Below, one piece after another: positions 25,650 to 35,436 of a stretch of DNA of 50,507 bases (within the stretch, counting starts at the first letter, position 1; each line of letters opens with the position of its first letter). The stretch lies in assembly GCA_041748615.1 (NCBI GenBank), contig JBGTCY010000259.1, positions 1 through 50,507 of the forward strand, read 5' to 3'. The position numbers were made by a program, and so were the translations under genes. This DNA is from JBGTCY01 sp041748615 (GTDB taxonomy: Bacteria; Bacteroidota; Bacteroidia; Chitinophagales; CAIOSU01). The notes under the pieces are model-generated. The model was not told the origin of the DNA. It searched no databases and saw only the letters and a program-made list of their open reading frames with translations.

Positions 25650-26801
25650 ATGAAAAGCCTGCAGATTTATTTTTTATTTATCCTCATCGTATTCTCCGGT
25701 TGCGGGAGTGGAAATGATATGGAAAAAAAGAAAAAGAAACTCGAAAGCGTGAAGCAAAAGCGCGGGAAGCTGGATTTCCAGATTCAGGAATTGGAAAAAG
25801 AAATTCTTGAGTTGGATACCACCGCGCTTGATATAATTAAACACGGCAAGTTAGTTACCGTATTCAAGGCTGAAAAAAAAGAGTTCAAAAACTTTATAGA
25901 CATTCAGGGTACTGCTGAATCCAATAAAAATGTACCGATGAGCGCTGAGTTGGGTGGTGAAATTGTCGCGCTTTCCGTCAAAGAAGGAGAACGTGTGAAA
26001 GCCGGACAGTTATTGCTGAGGATTGATGATGAAATCATTCTGAAAGATATCAACGAGGTGAAGTTAGCTCTGGAACTGGCAAAAACCGTTTTTGAACGTC
26101 AGCAGAATTTATGGGAAAAAAATATCGGCTCAGAAATACAGCTTTTGGAAGCGAAAAATAAAAAAGAATCTCTGGAAGCGAAGTATTCAAAATTACAATC
26201 CCAATTAGGAAAAGCACGCGTCACAGCACCCGTAAACGGAACCGTGGAGAATATCAGGGTGAAAATTGGGGAGATGGCGAAACCAGGTATGTTGTTGATG
26301 AATGTTTTGAACCTTGACCAAATCATCGTGAAAGCCGATGTGCCGGAACGCTATGTCGGAAAAGTTCACAAAGGAGATGAAGTGAGCATCAGTTTTCCCG
26401 CCACCAAAGAAATGAGAAAAGGAGTTATTAATTCAGTGGGCAACCTGATTAATCCGGCAAACAGAACATTCAGGGTGGAAGTCGAACTGCCGAATAAAGA
26501 CCATTCGCTGAAGGCAAACCTGCTTGCAGTCATCAAAATTGTGGATTATAAAAACCCGGAAGTGGTGGTGCTGCCAACCCGCCTGATTCAGCAGGACAAA
26601 GAACAATCCTATGTTTTCGTTGCAGATGACAATAGCGAAATGCCGGTTGCGGTAAAAAAGACCATTACCGTGGGAATTACCTACGGGTTTGAAACTGAAA
26701 TATTATCCGGTGTTTCAGTCGGAGCGTTGGTGATTGATGAGGGCTATCATGATGTGACGGAAGGCTCTGTGCTTGATATTCAACAACCTACTGAAAACTA
26801 A
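25650..26801 (+). CDS. RND efflux periplasmic adaptor (membrane fusion lipoprotein)
   Basis: The adaptor linking inner-membrane pump and outer-membrane channel. Lipobox VFSGC (Cys18). An extra Lys/Glu-rich coiled coil follows at about 25-55, before the usual barrel-sandwich (biotinyl-lipoyl-like) domain GEIVALSVKEGERVKAGQLL. Then come the alpha-hairpin, the second lipoyl half ARVTAPVNGTVENIRVKIGE and a beta-barrel domain. 383 residues. The pump gene begins 9 nt after the stop. Confidence 0.9.
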   Translation: MKSLQIYFLFILIVFSGCGSGNDMEKKKKKLESVKQKRGKLDFQIQELEKEILELDTTALDIIKHGKLVTVFKAEKKEFKNFIDIQGTAESNKNVPMSAELGGEIVALSVKEGERVKAGQLLLRIDDEIILKDINEVKLALELAKTVFERQQNLWEKNIGSEIQLLEAKNKKESLEAKYSKLQSQLGKARVTAPVNGTVENIRVKIGEMAKPGMLLMNVLNLDQIIVKADVPERYVGKVHKGDEVSISFPATKEMRKGVINSVGNLINPANRTFRVEVELPNKDHSLKANLLAVIKIVDYKNPEVVVLPTRLIQQDKEQSYVFVADDNSEMPVAVKKTITVGITYGFETEILSGVSVGALVIDEGYHDVTEGSVLDIQQPTEN

Positions 26802-26810
26802 CCAACAGCG

Positions 26811-29800
26811 ATGGAAGGAAATGAAACAGCAGGCAGAGCGGTCATCAGGGAGTTTGGATTATCTTCCCTCGCGGTGAATAACCGTACGGTGGTTTTCATT
26901 CTCATGTTTATGATTTTATTGGGAGGATTGAGCGCTTACAGAATGATGCCGCGCGAAAATTTTCCCGAGGTGGTGATTCCTACAATTTATGTGGGCACCA
27001 CCTACGCGGGTAACTCGCCTGCTGATATTGAAAACCTCGTTACCCGCCCGCTTGAAAAAGAAATCAATACCATCAAGGGCATCAAAAAACTCAACTCTAC
27101 TTCCATTCAGGATTTTTCCACGATAATCGTGGAGTTCAATATTGATGTGAGTGTAGTTAAAGCGTTGCGCGATGTGAAAGACGCGGTTGACAGAGCCAAA
27201 AGAGAATTACCCGCTGACCTTGACCGTGACCCTAATGTGTTCGAAATGGATTTCTCGCAGTTTCCAATTATGAACATCAACTTGTATGGCGACATTCATC
27301 TTGACATTCTGAAAGAATATGCTGAATACCTGCAGGATGAAATCGAAAAATTGTCTGAAATATCAGAGGTGGTCATCAAAGGCGCTTTAGACCGTGAAGT
27401 GAGAATTGATGTGAATGTATTTAAGATGAACTCGGTGGAAGTGAGTTTCAATGATATTGAAAATGCGATTGCCGCTGAGAACGTCACCATCTCCGGAGGC
27501 GATTTGCGGACGAATGACACGCGCAGGAATATCCGCGTCATCGGGGAGTTCAAAGATGTCAGTGAAATAGGAGACATCATCGTCAAGCATAAAGATGAAG
27601 ACATTGTTTTCCTGAAAGACATCGCGGATATTTCCTTTGATTATGAAGACCGTAAAAGTTTTGCTCGCGCGGGAGATCTGCCGGTGGTTTCGCTTGATGT
27701 GAAAAAAAGAGGTGGAGAAAATTTGGTGAATGCCGCGGATAAGATTAAGGTCATCATTGATAAAGCGAAGGAAAAAAAGTTTCCGGAAAACCTGATAATC
27801 TCTATCACCAATGACCAGTCGAAGCAAACGAAAGTGCAGGTGAGTAATCTCGAAAACAGTATCATTTCGGGAGTCCTCTTAGTAGTGTTGGTGCTTCAGC
27901 TTTTCATGGGTTTGCGCAACTCGATGTTTGTGGGCATTGCCATTCCGCTTTCCATGCTCATGAGTATCGGGTTGCTGAATATGTTTGGCGTAACGCTGAA
28001 TATGATGGTGCTTTTTTCACTCATTCTCGCACTCGGCATGTTGGTGGATAATGGCATTGTGGTGGTGGAAAATACCTATCGCCTGATGCAGGAAGGCATG
28101 TCGCCTTTGCGCGCTGCCAAGGAAGGCGTGGGCGAAGTGGCGATGCCCGTGATAATTTCTACGCTGACCACTCTCGCGGCTTTCGCACCACTGCTGTTTT
28201 GGGACGACATCATGGGCGAGTTTATGAAGTTTCTGCCCATCACGCTCATTATTTCACTCTCTTCTTCACTTTTCATCGCGCTCATTATTAATCCGGTGCT
28301 GGCTTCGGTTTTCATGAAGGTGCAGGATGAGCGGAAAAAAATCCGGTGGCGTCCGTTGCTGATTACCCTTGCCATCCTTGTTATTATCATGACAGTCGGC
28401 TACGTTCTTAAAATCTGGATGCTCGGTAATTTTTTCCTGTGGGTCATTATCATCACTGTGGTAAATGTTTTCATCTTAGTTCCGTTTTCATATTGGTTCC
28501 GTCACAATATTTTGGTTTGGATTGAAAATTTATACATGCGTACCCTGAAATTCGCGGTGTCAGGATACAAGCCGGTTTTCTTTTTGATAGGCATGGTTTT
28601 CCTGTTGGTTTTTTCTATTACTTTTCTGTTTTTGAGAGGTCCATCCGTTTCGTTTTTTCCCATCAACGAGCCATTATATGTTAACATTTTCATTGAACTG
28701 CCATTAGGTTCTGATATAGAAAAAACCAATGAAGTAACTAAAAAAGTGCAAAGACGCGTGAATGCCGCGTTGGAAGGGTATGAATTTCTTGTGGATGCCA
28801 TCATAACCAACGTGGGAGAAGGAACCACTGATCCGATGGAGGGTCCGAGTATAGGCGTCACTCCGCATAAAGGAAAAATCACGGTGGGTTTTGTGGATTA
28901 TGAATTGAGAGAAGGCGTCAATACACAAGATGTGATGGAGCGCATCAGGGAGAATGTGCAGGTTTTTCCGGGCGTATTAATTACCGTTGACAAAAACAGA
29001 AATGGTCCCCCGGTCGGAAAGCAAATCAGTATTGAAGTCAGCGGGGAAGATTATCCCGAACTGATTTCCCTTGCAGAAAAAATCAAAACGCAAATTGACA
29101 ATTACAACATTCCCGGAGTTGAAGAACTGAAACTTGATTTGGAAAAAGGAAAACCGGAATTGATTGTGCATGTGGACCGTACTGCAAGCAGGCGATATGG
29201 CGTATCCACCGGTCAGGTCGCTTCAACGATTCGTACCGCTTTATTCGGAAAAGAGATTTCAAAATTCAAACAAGGTGAAGATGATTATCCCATCATGTTG
29301 CGTTTCAATGAAGAAGACCGGCATGAGCTTTCTTCCATTCTGAATCAACGCATCACCTTCCGCGACCAGGGCAGCGGTAAAATAGTTTCCATCCCGATTT
29401 CATCACTTGCCACAATAGAATACACTTCAACTTATGGCTCGATTAAGCGGAGAAACATGAACCGCGTCATCACGATTTCTTCCAACGTGAATGAGGGATA
29501 TAACGCCAATGAAATCAATGAAAAAATAAAACAGGTTATTTCAGGATATGAAATACCTTCAGGATTCATCGTCAAATTCACCGGTGAACAGCAGGAGCAG
29601 GCAAAGACACAGGCATTTCTAACCAATGCTTTCATCATTTCCATCTTCTTGGTATTCCTAATCATCGTGGCGCAATTCAATTCTTTGCATTCACCGATTA
29701 TTATCATGAGTTCTGTTGCCTTCAGCACAATCGGGGTTTTCCTCGGTCTTGCCATTTCTAAAATGGATATTGTGGTATTGATGACCGGTATCGGCATCAT

Positions 29801-30257
29801 ATCGCTGGCGGGGGTGGTGGTGAATAATGCGATTGTATTGATGGACTGTATTGACCTCATCCGGGCAAGGCGCAGGGCGGAACTCGGATTGGAAAATCAA
29901 AGGCTGCCCTATAACGAAATCGTTGCTTCGGTCATCAAAGGCGGACAGCTCAGGTTACGCCCTGTATTACTGACTGCCACTACAACCGTACTTGGTTTGA
30001 TTCCGCTAGCGATTGGTTTTAACATCAATTTCACTTCGCTGCTGCAATCCTGGAATCCTGAAATTTTTATCGGAGGCGATAACGTAGTGTTTTGGGGACC
30101 GCTTTCCTGGACGATTATTTTCGGTCTTACTTTCTCTACCTTTCTGACGCTGGTGATAGTGCCGGTCATGTACCTTCTGTTTGACGCGGTCATTTACTGG
30201 ACGACTAATAAGTTCAGTAAAACATCAAAGGAATTAATGGGTGAGAAGGTGATTTAA
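26811..30257 (+). CDS. efflux RND transporter permease (AcrB/HAE1-like)
   Basis: The inner-membrane proton-driven pump, 1148 residues, with two repeats each of one helix, a large periplasmic loop and five or six helices. The N-terminus SSLAVNNRTVVFILMFMILLGGLSAYRMMPRENFPEV is typical. The helix-4 motif reads GMLVDNGIVVVENTY; AcrB has two adjacent Asp, here one is Asn, as in many other RND pumps. The second half has GIISLAGVVVNNAIVLMD. The substrate is unknown. It is the last gene of the tetR-oep-mfp-rnd operon and convergent with the DUF5777 gene. Confidence 0.93.
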   Translation: MEGNETAGRAVIREFGLSSLAVNNRTVVFILMFMILLGGLSAYRMMPRENFPEVVIPTIYVGTTYAGNSPADIENLVTRPLEKEINTIKGIKKLNSTSIQDFSTIIVEFNIDVSVVKALRDVKDAVDRAKRELPADLDRDPNVFEMDFSQFPIMNINLYGDIHLDILKEYAEYLQDEIEKLSEISEVVIKGALDREVRIDVNVFKMNSVEVSFNDIENAIAAENVTISGGDLRTNDTRRNIRVIGEFKDVSEIGDIIVKHKDEDIVFLKDIADISFDYEDRKSFARAGDLPVVSLDVKKRGGENLVNAADKIKVIIDKAKEKKFPENLIISITNDQSKQTKVQVSNLENSIISGVLLVVLVLQLFMGLRNSMFVGIAIPLSMLMSIGLLNMFGVTLNMMVLFSLILALGMLVDNGIVVVENTYRLMQEGMSPLRAAKEGVGEVAMPVIISTLTTLAAFAPLLFWDDIMGEFMKFLPITLIISLSSSLFIALIINPVLASVFMKVQDERKKIRWRPLLITLAILVIIMTVGYVLKIWMLGNFFLWVIIITVVNVFILVPFSYWFRHNILVWIENLYMRTLKFAVSGYKPVFFLIGMVFLLVFSITFLFLRGPSVSFFPINEPLYVNIFIELPLGSDIEKTNEVTKKVQRRVNAALEGYEFLVDAIITNVGEGTTDPMEGPSIGVTPHKGKITVGFVDYELREGVNTQDVMERIRENVQVFPGVLITVDKNRNGPPVGKQISIEVSGEDYPELISLAEKIKTQIDNYNIPGVEELKLDLEKGKPELIVHVDRTASRRYGVSTGQVASTIRTALFGKEISKFKQGEDDYPIMLRFNEEDRHELSSILNQRITFRDQGSGKIVSIPISSLATIEYTSTYGSIKRRNMNRVITISSNVNEGYNANEINEKIKQVISGYEIPSGFIVKFTGEQQEQAKTQAFLTNAFIISIFLVFLIIVAQFNSLHSPIIIMSSVAFSTIGVFLGLAISKMDIVVLMTGIGIISLAGVVVNNAIVLMDCIDLIRARRRAELGLENQRLPYNEIVASVIKGGQLRLRPVLLTATTTVLGLIPLAIGFNINFTSLLQSWNPEIFIGGDNVVFWGPLSWTIIFGLTFSTFLTLVIVPVMYLLFDAVIYWTTNKFSKTSKELMGEKVI

Positions 30258-30281
30258 TTTGCCACTGCAAGTTTTTTAAAA

Positions 30282-31190
30282 TCAGTACCCCGGTTCTTTT
30301 GTCTTCTTTTTCTTTCCTGAAAAAGTGATGTTGCGATTGATATTAAAACCCAGTCTGATTTCTTTATCCCACCATTGTCCGGTGTTGTTTGAAAGGTAAA
30401 ACTGTTCAATCATTCCGGTAGAGTTGGAAAGTGTCACCTGGAAAACGTGACCACCCGTTTCAATGTCAATGCCGAAAGCAAGCGAGCCGGTGTAGAGTTC
30501 ACCGTCCTCCCGTTTGGTAGTAGGTTGGAAATATTCAAGATTCAGACTCACGCTGCGGGTGATGAGATACCGCGCTCCGAAACCAACGGCAAACACATCG
30601 TTTTTATCATTCGGTGTTGGAACAATGTTTTGATGAACGTATGTCGGCATCACCTGGAAAGAAAAATCACGGGTGAATTTTCGCGAAATCAATAATTGAT
30701 GCGCATAGCTCAGGCGATGTACTTTGTCTAATTCAGCAGACTGAGGCTTGGTGTTGAATCCCATGTTGGAATACCAGACCATCGTCACCGGAATGTTTTT
30801 AGCGCCCTTGCTTTGGCGGAGTATTTTCAGCCGGGTATATAAATCAATGGTGCCGCCCACGCTGCTTCTGCCAAACCCCGCGCTCCACCAGTCGAAAATT
30901 CCGTATTCAATCCCGATGCGCATATCGGCATTGTCAATGCCGAAAAAGTCGCGCCAGCCCTGGTCCAATCTGCCAAACCGATGGGAGATGATAAACTGCA
31001 TGTCGTTCTTTACAGGCATTTCGGTGGAGTGGCTGTTCACGATGCGAACCGCTTTGAAAGTATTCATCGTGTATTCGGTGACAGGCGCTTCTTTAGCTAA
31101 GGTTTCATCCAGCAAATCCAATAAATCTTCCTGGGCAAAAATTAAATTAGAAAGGCATAGCGCGGTGAGCGAGAGCAGGAGTTTTTTCAT
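30282..31190 (-). CDS. DUF5777-family beta-barrel protein
   Basis: An outer-membrane beta-barrel of about 302 residues with a signal peptide (MKKLLLSL to FAQ). It has the pattern of the DUF5777 family: FIISHRFGRLDQGWRDFFGIDNADMRIGIEYG, then GRSSVGGTIDLYTRLKIL and a C-terminal GHVFQVTLSNSTGMIEQF. ATG 31190 is chosen because it opens the signal peptide. It follows the yceI-like gene by 17 nt, in an operon with the cytochrome lipoprotein; this gene trio is common in Bacteroidota. Its role is unknown, perhaps linked to respiratory or redox stress (inference). Confidence 0.8.
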   Translation of the reverse strand: MKKLLLSLTALCLSNLIFAQEDLLDLLDETLAKEAPVTEYTMNTFKAVRIVNSHSTEMPVKNDMQFIISHRFGRLDQGWRDFFGIDNADMRIGIEYGIFDWWSAGFGRSSVGGTIDLYTRLKILRQSKGAKNIPVTMVWYSNMGFNTKPQSAELDKVHRLSYAHQLLISRKFTRDFSFQVMPTYVHQNIVPTPNDKNDVFAVGFGARYLITRSVSLNLEYFQPTTKREDGELYTGSLAFGIDIETGGHVFQVTLSNSTGMIEQFYLSNNTGQWWDKEIRLGFNINRNITFSGKKKKTKEPGY

Positions 31191-31207
31191 GACCAAAATT
31201 TTCAAGT

Positions 31208-31759
31208 TTATCTTGCCATTGGTTCGTAGGTGATGTCCACGTGAATGTCGAGGATTTTCGCGATGTTATCTTTTACGCCAGCTGGTATTTTTATTTTGTA
31301 ATCTTCCACCGCAACCTGAAAAGTGGATTTGGCAAGAATTTTACCCGATTTCACTTCAACTGTTCCCGCAGTTTTCACGGGTTGGGTAACGCCATGAATG
31401 GTTAACTGACCTTCCACCTGTGTTGCATATGTTCCGTTTTCGCTGAAATCAATATTTTCGAAATTGGTGATTTTTCCTTTGAAAGTAGATTCCGGAAACT
31501 TGTCGGATTCAACATATTTTTCATTAAAGTGCTGCTGCATCAGGGCTTTTTCAAACTGAAAGCCGGTCATCATCACTTTAAAAACCATCTCCCCGGTTTT
31601 TGAATCAAGAATGCCGGTGGATTGGTAGTTATGTGCTTCAATGGTTTCAAGGGGCGCTTCGGAATGAAACCAGATGTGACCGGTTTTAGTGAAATATTTC
31701 TGGGCTTGAACAGTGAACAAACCTGTCAGGAAGATGGAGAAGAGAAGGATTTTTTTCAT
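31208..31759 (-). CDS. YceI-family periplasmic protein
   Basis: A YceI-like lipocalin fold that binds an isoprenoid or similar lipid, exported by a signal peptide (MKKILLFSIFLTGLFTVQAQ). Family segments seen include GHIWFHSEAPLETIEAHN, KFPESTFKGKIT near 95 and the C-terminal VAVEDYKIKIPAGVKDNIAKILDIHVDITYE. About 183 residues, the usual length. ATG 31759 opens the signal peptide. It is the middle gene of the cytochrome-YceI-DUF5777 operon. Confidence 0.9.
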   Translation of the reverse strand: MKKILLFSIFLTGLFTVQAQKYFTKTGHIWFHSEAPLETIEAHNYQSTGILDSKTGEMVFKVMMTGFQFEKALMQQHFNEKYVESDKFPESTFKGKITNFENIDFSENGTYATQVEGQLTIHGVTQPVKTAGTVEVKSGKILAKSTFQVAVEDYKIKIPAGVKDNIAKILDIHVDITYEPMAR

Positions 31760-31807
31760 GTTAAATTTATTTTTGGCAAAATTGACAAATACCATGCCCG
31801 CCAGGAT

Positions 31808-32200
31808 TTAGTCTTCCAACGCCCCGTTGCAAATCCAGATTTGAATTTTTTCAATATCGCTTTGAGCCAACTTTCCGCCACCCTGGGGCATAGGCAAGCA
31901 ACCGTTTCCATGCTGGATTGAGCAAAGTAATTTGCCATTCTCCACATAAGTTTTCAAAGCGTTATATTCATCTAACCGGATTCCTCCGCCCACAATTTGA
32001 TGAGAATTCAGGTTATGGCAGGCGTAACAATTAAACGCTAAAACCGGAACAACTTCATTGCTGTAACTGACAGCCAAAACCGTATCACAGGGATTCGGGT
32101 TAATGTTTAACAAATCCTGAAAATTGTCGCTTCTGCACGAATTCAGCATCAGTAAAAAAAGTAGGGCAGAAATGAAAGCAGTGACAACCTTTATTTTCAT
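31808..32200 (-). CDS. small c-type cytochrome lipoprotein
   Basis: A 130-residue exported lipoprotein (lipobox LNSC, Cys22) with one haem-binding motif CYACH at 58-62 and a possible axial Met in LPMPQGGG near 104. The pattern NEVVPVLAFNCYACHN, then GGGIRLDEYNALKTYVENG, is typical of small Bacteroidota mono-haem cytochromes often annotated as hypothetical. It is the first gene of the operon with the YceI and DUF5777 genes, driven by a promoter that lies inside the start of the divergent OB-fold gene. Confidence 0.8.
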   Translation of the reverse strand: MKIKVVTAFISALLFLLMLNSCRSDNFQDLLNINPNPCDTVLAVSYSNEVVPVLAFNCYACHNLNSHQIVGGGIRLDEYNALKTYVENGKLLCSIQHGNGCLPMPQGGGKLAQSDIEKIQIWICNGALED

Positions 32201-32229
32201 GTTTAATAACTTATGGGTATATTCGGTCG

Positions 32230-32262
32230 CAAAAATATCATTATAATGAAGACAATTCCAAA
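32230..32262 (-). promoter_or_regulatory. promoter of the cytochrome-YceI-DUF5777 operon, inside the divergent gene
   Basis: On the minus strand TTTG (32262-32259), 21 bp, then TATTTTTG (32237-32230). Both fit the Bacteroidota consensus. Transcription would begin near 32223, about 23 nt before the ATG at 32200. The -33 part lies within codons of the gene that starts at 32246. Confidence 0.65.
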
Positions 32263-32767
32263 ATGGCTAACAGTTTTAGTGGTAATTAGTTTTATCGCCT
32301 TGCTGGGCGGGGGTCTGATGTTTTATTCTGTCACACAAAAACCCAACAGTCCTTTCACACAAAAAGTCATTCGTCCCATCGTAGGTTTCGTTTCAGGATT
32401 CACGAAACATCAGGAGGTTGAAAATTCAAAGCCGGCTTTTGAAATGACAGCCGATGAGTTGCAGGCGGCTTATTTGAACAATCGTGAAAATGCCATGAAG
32501 TCGTATGACGGTAAAGTGTTGCAGGTGAGCGGAAAGATTTCCAATATCGCCAGTCCTACCGATACCAACATCGTGATTCTGCTGACGATTGAGAACGACC
32601 CGCTTAGCAACATCAGTTGCCAGATGGACCCCGCTTACAATGAGCGGCTGAAGCAGATTGCTCCCGGGGAAACCATCACCATGAAAGGTATTTGTAACGG
32701 CTTCAAAGAAGACGACCTGTTGGGCAGTCTCGATGTTTTATTGAACCGATGCGTGGTTGTTCAATAA
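32246..32767 (+). CDS. OB-fold protein, tRNA_anti-like family
   Basis: A single N-terminal membrane anchor (about residues 7-29) is followed by an extracytoplasmic or periplasmic domain. The domain matches the Bacteroidota tRNA_anti-like OB fold: ELQAAYLNNRENAMKSYDGKVLQVSGKI, then ISCQMDPAYNERLKQIAPGETITMKGICNGF and a closing DVLLNRCVVV. The function is unknown; such proteins are frequently encoded beside YceI and cytochrome genes, as here. ATG 32246 is preferred over ATG 32213 because it leads directly into the anchor helix. Confidence 0.8.
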   Translation: MKTIPKWLTVLVVISFIALLGGGLMFYSVTQKPNSPFTQKVIRPIVGFVSGFTKHQEVENSKPAFEMTADELQAAYLNNRENAMKSYDGKVLQVSGKISNIASPTDTNIVILLTIENDPLSNISCQMDPAYNERLKQIAPGETITMKGICNGFKEDDLLGSLDVLLNRCVVVQ

Positions 32768-32774
32768 AAACAAA

Positions 32775-35240
32775 TTACCGGCTGATTACAAATCGTTGCT
32801 GATGCAACTGCATTCCATCATTGATTTGCAGGAAATAAAGTCCCGGTGAAAGTTTAGAAGTTGAAAGCTTCAGTAAATTATTTCCCTCCTGCACAGCATT
32901 GTATTCAAGCGAAAGTTGCCGCCCGGTGATGTCTGTCATCATGATTGATACATCCGTGTTCATGATGCTTTCAAATTCAACCATGATGAAGTCGGAAGCT
33001 GGGTTAGGATAAAGCTGACTGATTAAATTCTCTTCAGCATGATAGGTGAAAATTTCACTTCCAAATCCTCTGAAAGCGTTTCCGCTCAACTCAAGGAATA
33101 AATTATAACAATGGGTATTGCTGAAAGCGCCTTGATAACCGAATACTTTAATAAAAAATGAACCAAGTGAATTTTGATTCAAAACTATGGATTCGTTTGC
33201 CGTTCCGCGATTGTAAGAGTGGGCAACTAATTGTCCTTTTGAATTGTACAATTCGATGTCATAGTCAGCGGGTAAATCTTCCAATGTAATCCGGATATTT
33301 CTTCTGGATGACTGTGTTCCGAAGCGGTAAAAATCAACATCTGTGACGGTTGCAATTTGCGCCTGAATATTGGTGTTTGAACCGATGGATTTACTGCTGC
33401 CTGAAGTTTCATTCGGTTCATGGATGTCGTCACAAGTAGGTTCAGTATGCAGTGGATTGGAGAGCGTGGTGAAATAGGAAGAGCCGGAAAAATTGCTCAT
33501 TTCAAATCCGCAATCCGACTGAACCTGAAACTCATAATTTGTTGATTCCAGTAATCCGGTGACGTTGATGGATGAGGAAGCTGAGTTTAATGTCAGCCAA
33601 TTGACGGTTCCGTTTCTCCTGACTCTCAGATTGTAATTGACTGCTCCATTCACATCGCTCCAAGTGAGTAAAGCGGATGAAGAAGTAATCGTTGAAGCGC
33701 TGAGTGAGGTAGGTAGGTTGCATACCGCTCCGGTAGAGAAGTAAAATGAAACTGAGTAACTGCTTTTCACTGCTCCGCAATTGGAGCGTACCTGAAATTC
33801 ATATTGTGTGCCATTCTGCAAACTGTTGAGCGTATAAACAGTATTGGTTGTGCTGTAATATGACCATGAATTTGTGGCAACACGTCTGATTCGCATCAGG
33901 TATGAACTTGCTCCCGAAACAGTATTCCAGGATAAAGTTGCGGAAGGGCTGACAATATTTGAAGCGCTTAGTACGGTTGGCGGGGAGCAGGCAGAACCGG
34001 TTGTGAAATTAAATGAAGTTGAATAATTGCTGCTAGAGGAGACGCAAACCGTTCTTACCTGAAACTCATATTGGGTGGAAGCGGTAAATACGCTCAAACT
34101 AAGCGAAGTTGAAGTGGTATTGTAAGTTGTCCAGCTTGAAGAAGCAACGGATTTTATTCTCGCTTGATAACTGCTTGCCCCATTCACAGCGTTCCATGAA
34201 AGATTGGCGGAAGAAGTAGTGATGTTGGAAACATTGAGCGATCCGGGTGTCGAACAAGTAGGAGGCGCGGGCGCGTTGCAACCATTGGAGGAGAGCAGAC
34301 TGTGCCTGAATCCGCCAGGAGCAAGTTGTGCGCGCATTCTCGATTTTTGTCCAAGCGTGAAAACATTCATGCAGGCATCATTGGTGTAGTCCATATAATT
34401 CTGCACCATGTCCAATGAGTTGCAGGAAACCCGTGAAAGCGGGCAACCGTAATTGGCGGCTGTTGCTGGCGGTGTGTCCGCCACGCCATCATCATAACTG
34501 CAATTTCCATCACCCCAGATATGTCTAAGATTGAGCCAGTGACCGACTTCATGGGTGGCGGTTCTGCCAAGATGAAATGGTGAACTGGCAGTACCGATGG
34601 TGCCGAATGCCATGAAATTTACCACTACGCCATCCGTTGCGGCATTCCCACCGGGAAACTGCGCGTACCCTAATAAATTACTCAGATTGCAAACCCAGAT
34701 ATTCAGATAACTTTCACGATGCCATGCGTCCTTGCCTCCCTGTGAAGTGTATTTTACCTTATTGTCATAAGAGAATGAAGTTAGATTAGTGTAAGTGCGG
34801 GTGATGCCATTGGTGGAATTTCCGTCAGGGTCAACGCTTGCAAGGCAAAAATTGATTTCACTGTCCGCTGCTATGCTTTGAAATTGTGAAAGCGTGTTGG
34901 ATGCATCGGTATTCAGCCGCCTGAAATCCCGGTTCAGCACCTCAAGTTGAGATTGGATTTGCGCATCGGAAATATTTTGTGCGCTGGTATTATAAAGTAC
35001 ATGCACCACCACGGGGATTGTGTAAACGGTTCTTGATCCGGTTTCATCGGGATGGTTGGTTATCCATTGTTGTGTAAATAATTCAATGGATTCCATGTTG
35101 ATGGTAAGTTGCGGGTCTTGTTGTTCCTGTAAATGCAGGTGGTCCATTGTTGAACAACTTCTGTGATGTTGCGCCTGTGAAGAATAGGTCAGGAACATAA
35201 TAACCGACCAACAAAGTGAAAGAATTACAAGTTTTCTCAT
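32775..35240 (-). CDS. secreted M43-family zinc metalloprotease with FN3 repeats and T9SS type A sorting domain
   Basis: 821 residues. Signal peptide 1-24. The metzincin catalytic domain has HEVGHWLNLRH at 230-240 (HExxHxxGxxH-like zinc site, with Asn in place of Gly) and a Met-turn in NYMDYTND near 283, which indicates M43 (pappalysin-like/ulilysin). Three fibronectin type III repeats follow at about 329-415, 417-505 and 507-595, then a pre-peptidase C-terminal-like domain (about 605-720). The last 80 residues are a type A T9SS CTD, with LYPNPASDFIMVEF and SPGLYFLQI. It is secreted across the outer membrane by T9SS. Convergent with the OB-fold gene. Confidence 0.92.
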   Translation of the reverse strand: MRKLVILSLCWSVIMFLTYSSQAQHHRSCSTMDHLHLQEQQDPQLTINMESIELFTQQWITNHPDETGSRTVYTIPVVVHVLYNTSAQNISDAQIQSQLEVLNRDFRRLNTDASNTLSQFQSIAADSEINFCLASVDPDGNSTNGITRTYTNLTSFSYDNKVKYTSQGGKDAWHRESYLNIWVCNLSNLLGYAQFPGGNAATDGVVVNFMAFGTIGTASSPFHLGRTATHEVGHWLNLRHIWGDGNCSYDDGVADTPPATAANYGCPLSRVSCNSLDMVQNYMDYTNDACMNVFTLGQKSRMRAQLAPGGFRHSLLSSNGCNAPAPPTCSTPGSLNVSNITTSSANLSWNAVNGASSYQARIKSVASSSWTTYNTTSTSLSLSVFTASTQYEFQVRTVCVSSSSNYSTSFNFTTGSACSPPTVLSASNIVSPSATLSWNTVSGASSYLMRIRRVATNSWSYYSTTNTVYTLNSLQNGTQYEFQVRSNCGAVKSSYSVSFYFSTGAVCNLPTSLSASTITSSSALLTWSDVNGAVNYNLRVRRNGTVNWLTLNSASSSINVTGLLESTNYEFQVQSDCGFEMSNFSGSSYFTTLSNPLHTEPTCDDIHEPNETSGSSKSIGSNTNIQAQIATVTDVDFYRFGTQSSRRNIRITLEDLPADYDIELYNSKGQLVAHSYNRGTANESIVLNQNSLGSFFIKVFGYQGAFSNTHCYNLFLELSGNAFRGFGSEIFTYHAEENLISQLYPNPASDFIMVEFESIMNTDVSIMMTDITGRQLSLEYNAVQEGNNLLKLSTSKLSPGLYFLQINDGMQLHQQRFVISR

Positions 35241-35436
35241 TGTTTAAATAATTTATATTAATAATAATATAAGCCTGAAATGCTTGTCAGATATGGGAGT
35301 TTCCGGATATGCAGGTCGGAAATGCAGAACAGGCGCGGAAAACGAGCGGGAAGCTAAAACTTTAGCAGAGCGGATTGACGAAATTTATGGCAGAAATTTT
35401 CTTTTGTGGAAAAGTATTCTCCTTTTACAGGTTAGC

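Noticed and set aside
26811..30257. Loss of proton relay in the RND pump because of D-N instead of D-D
   Set aside because: LVDN in place of LVDD occurs in many functional RND families, so it is not evidence of inactivity.
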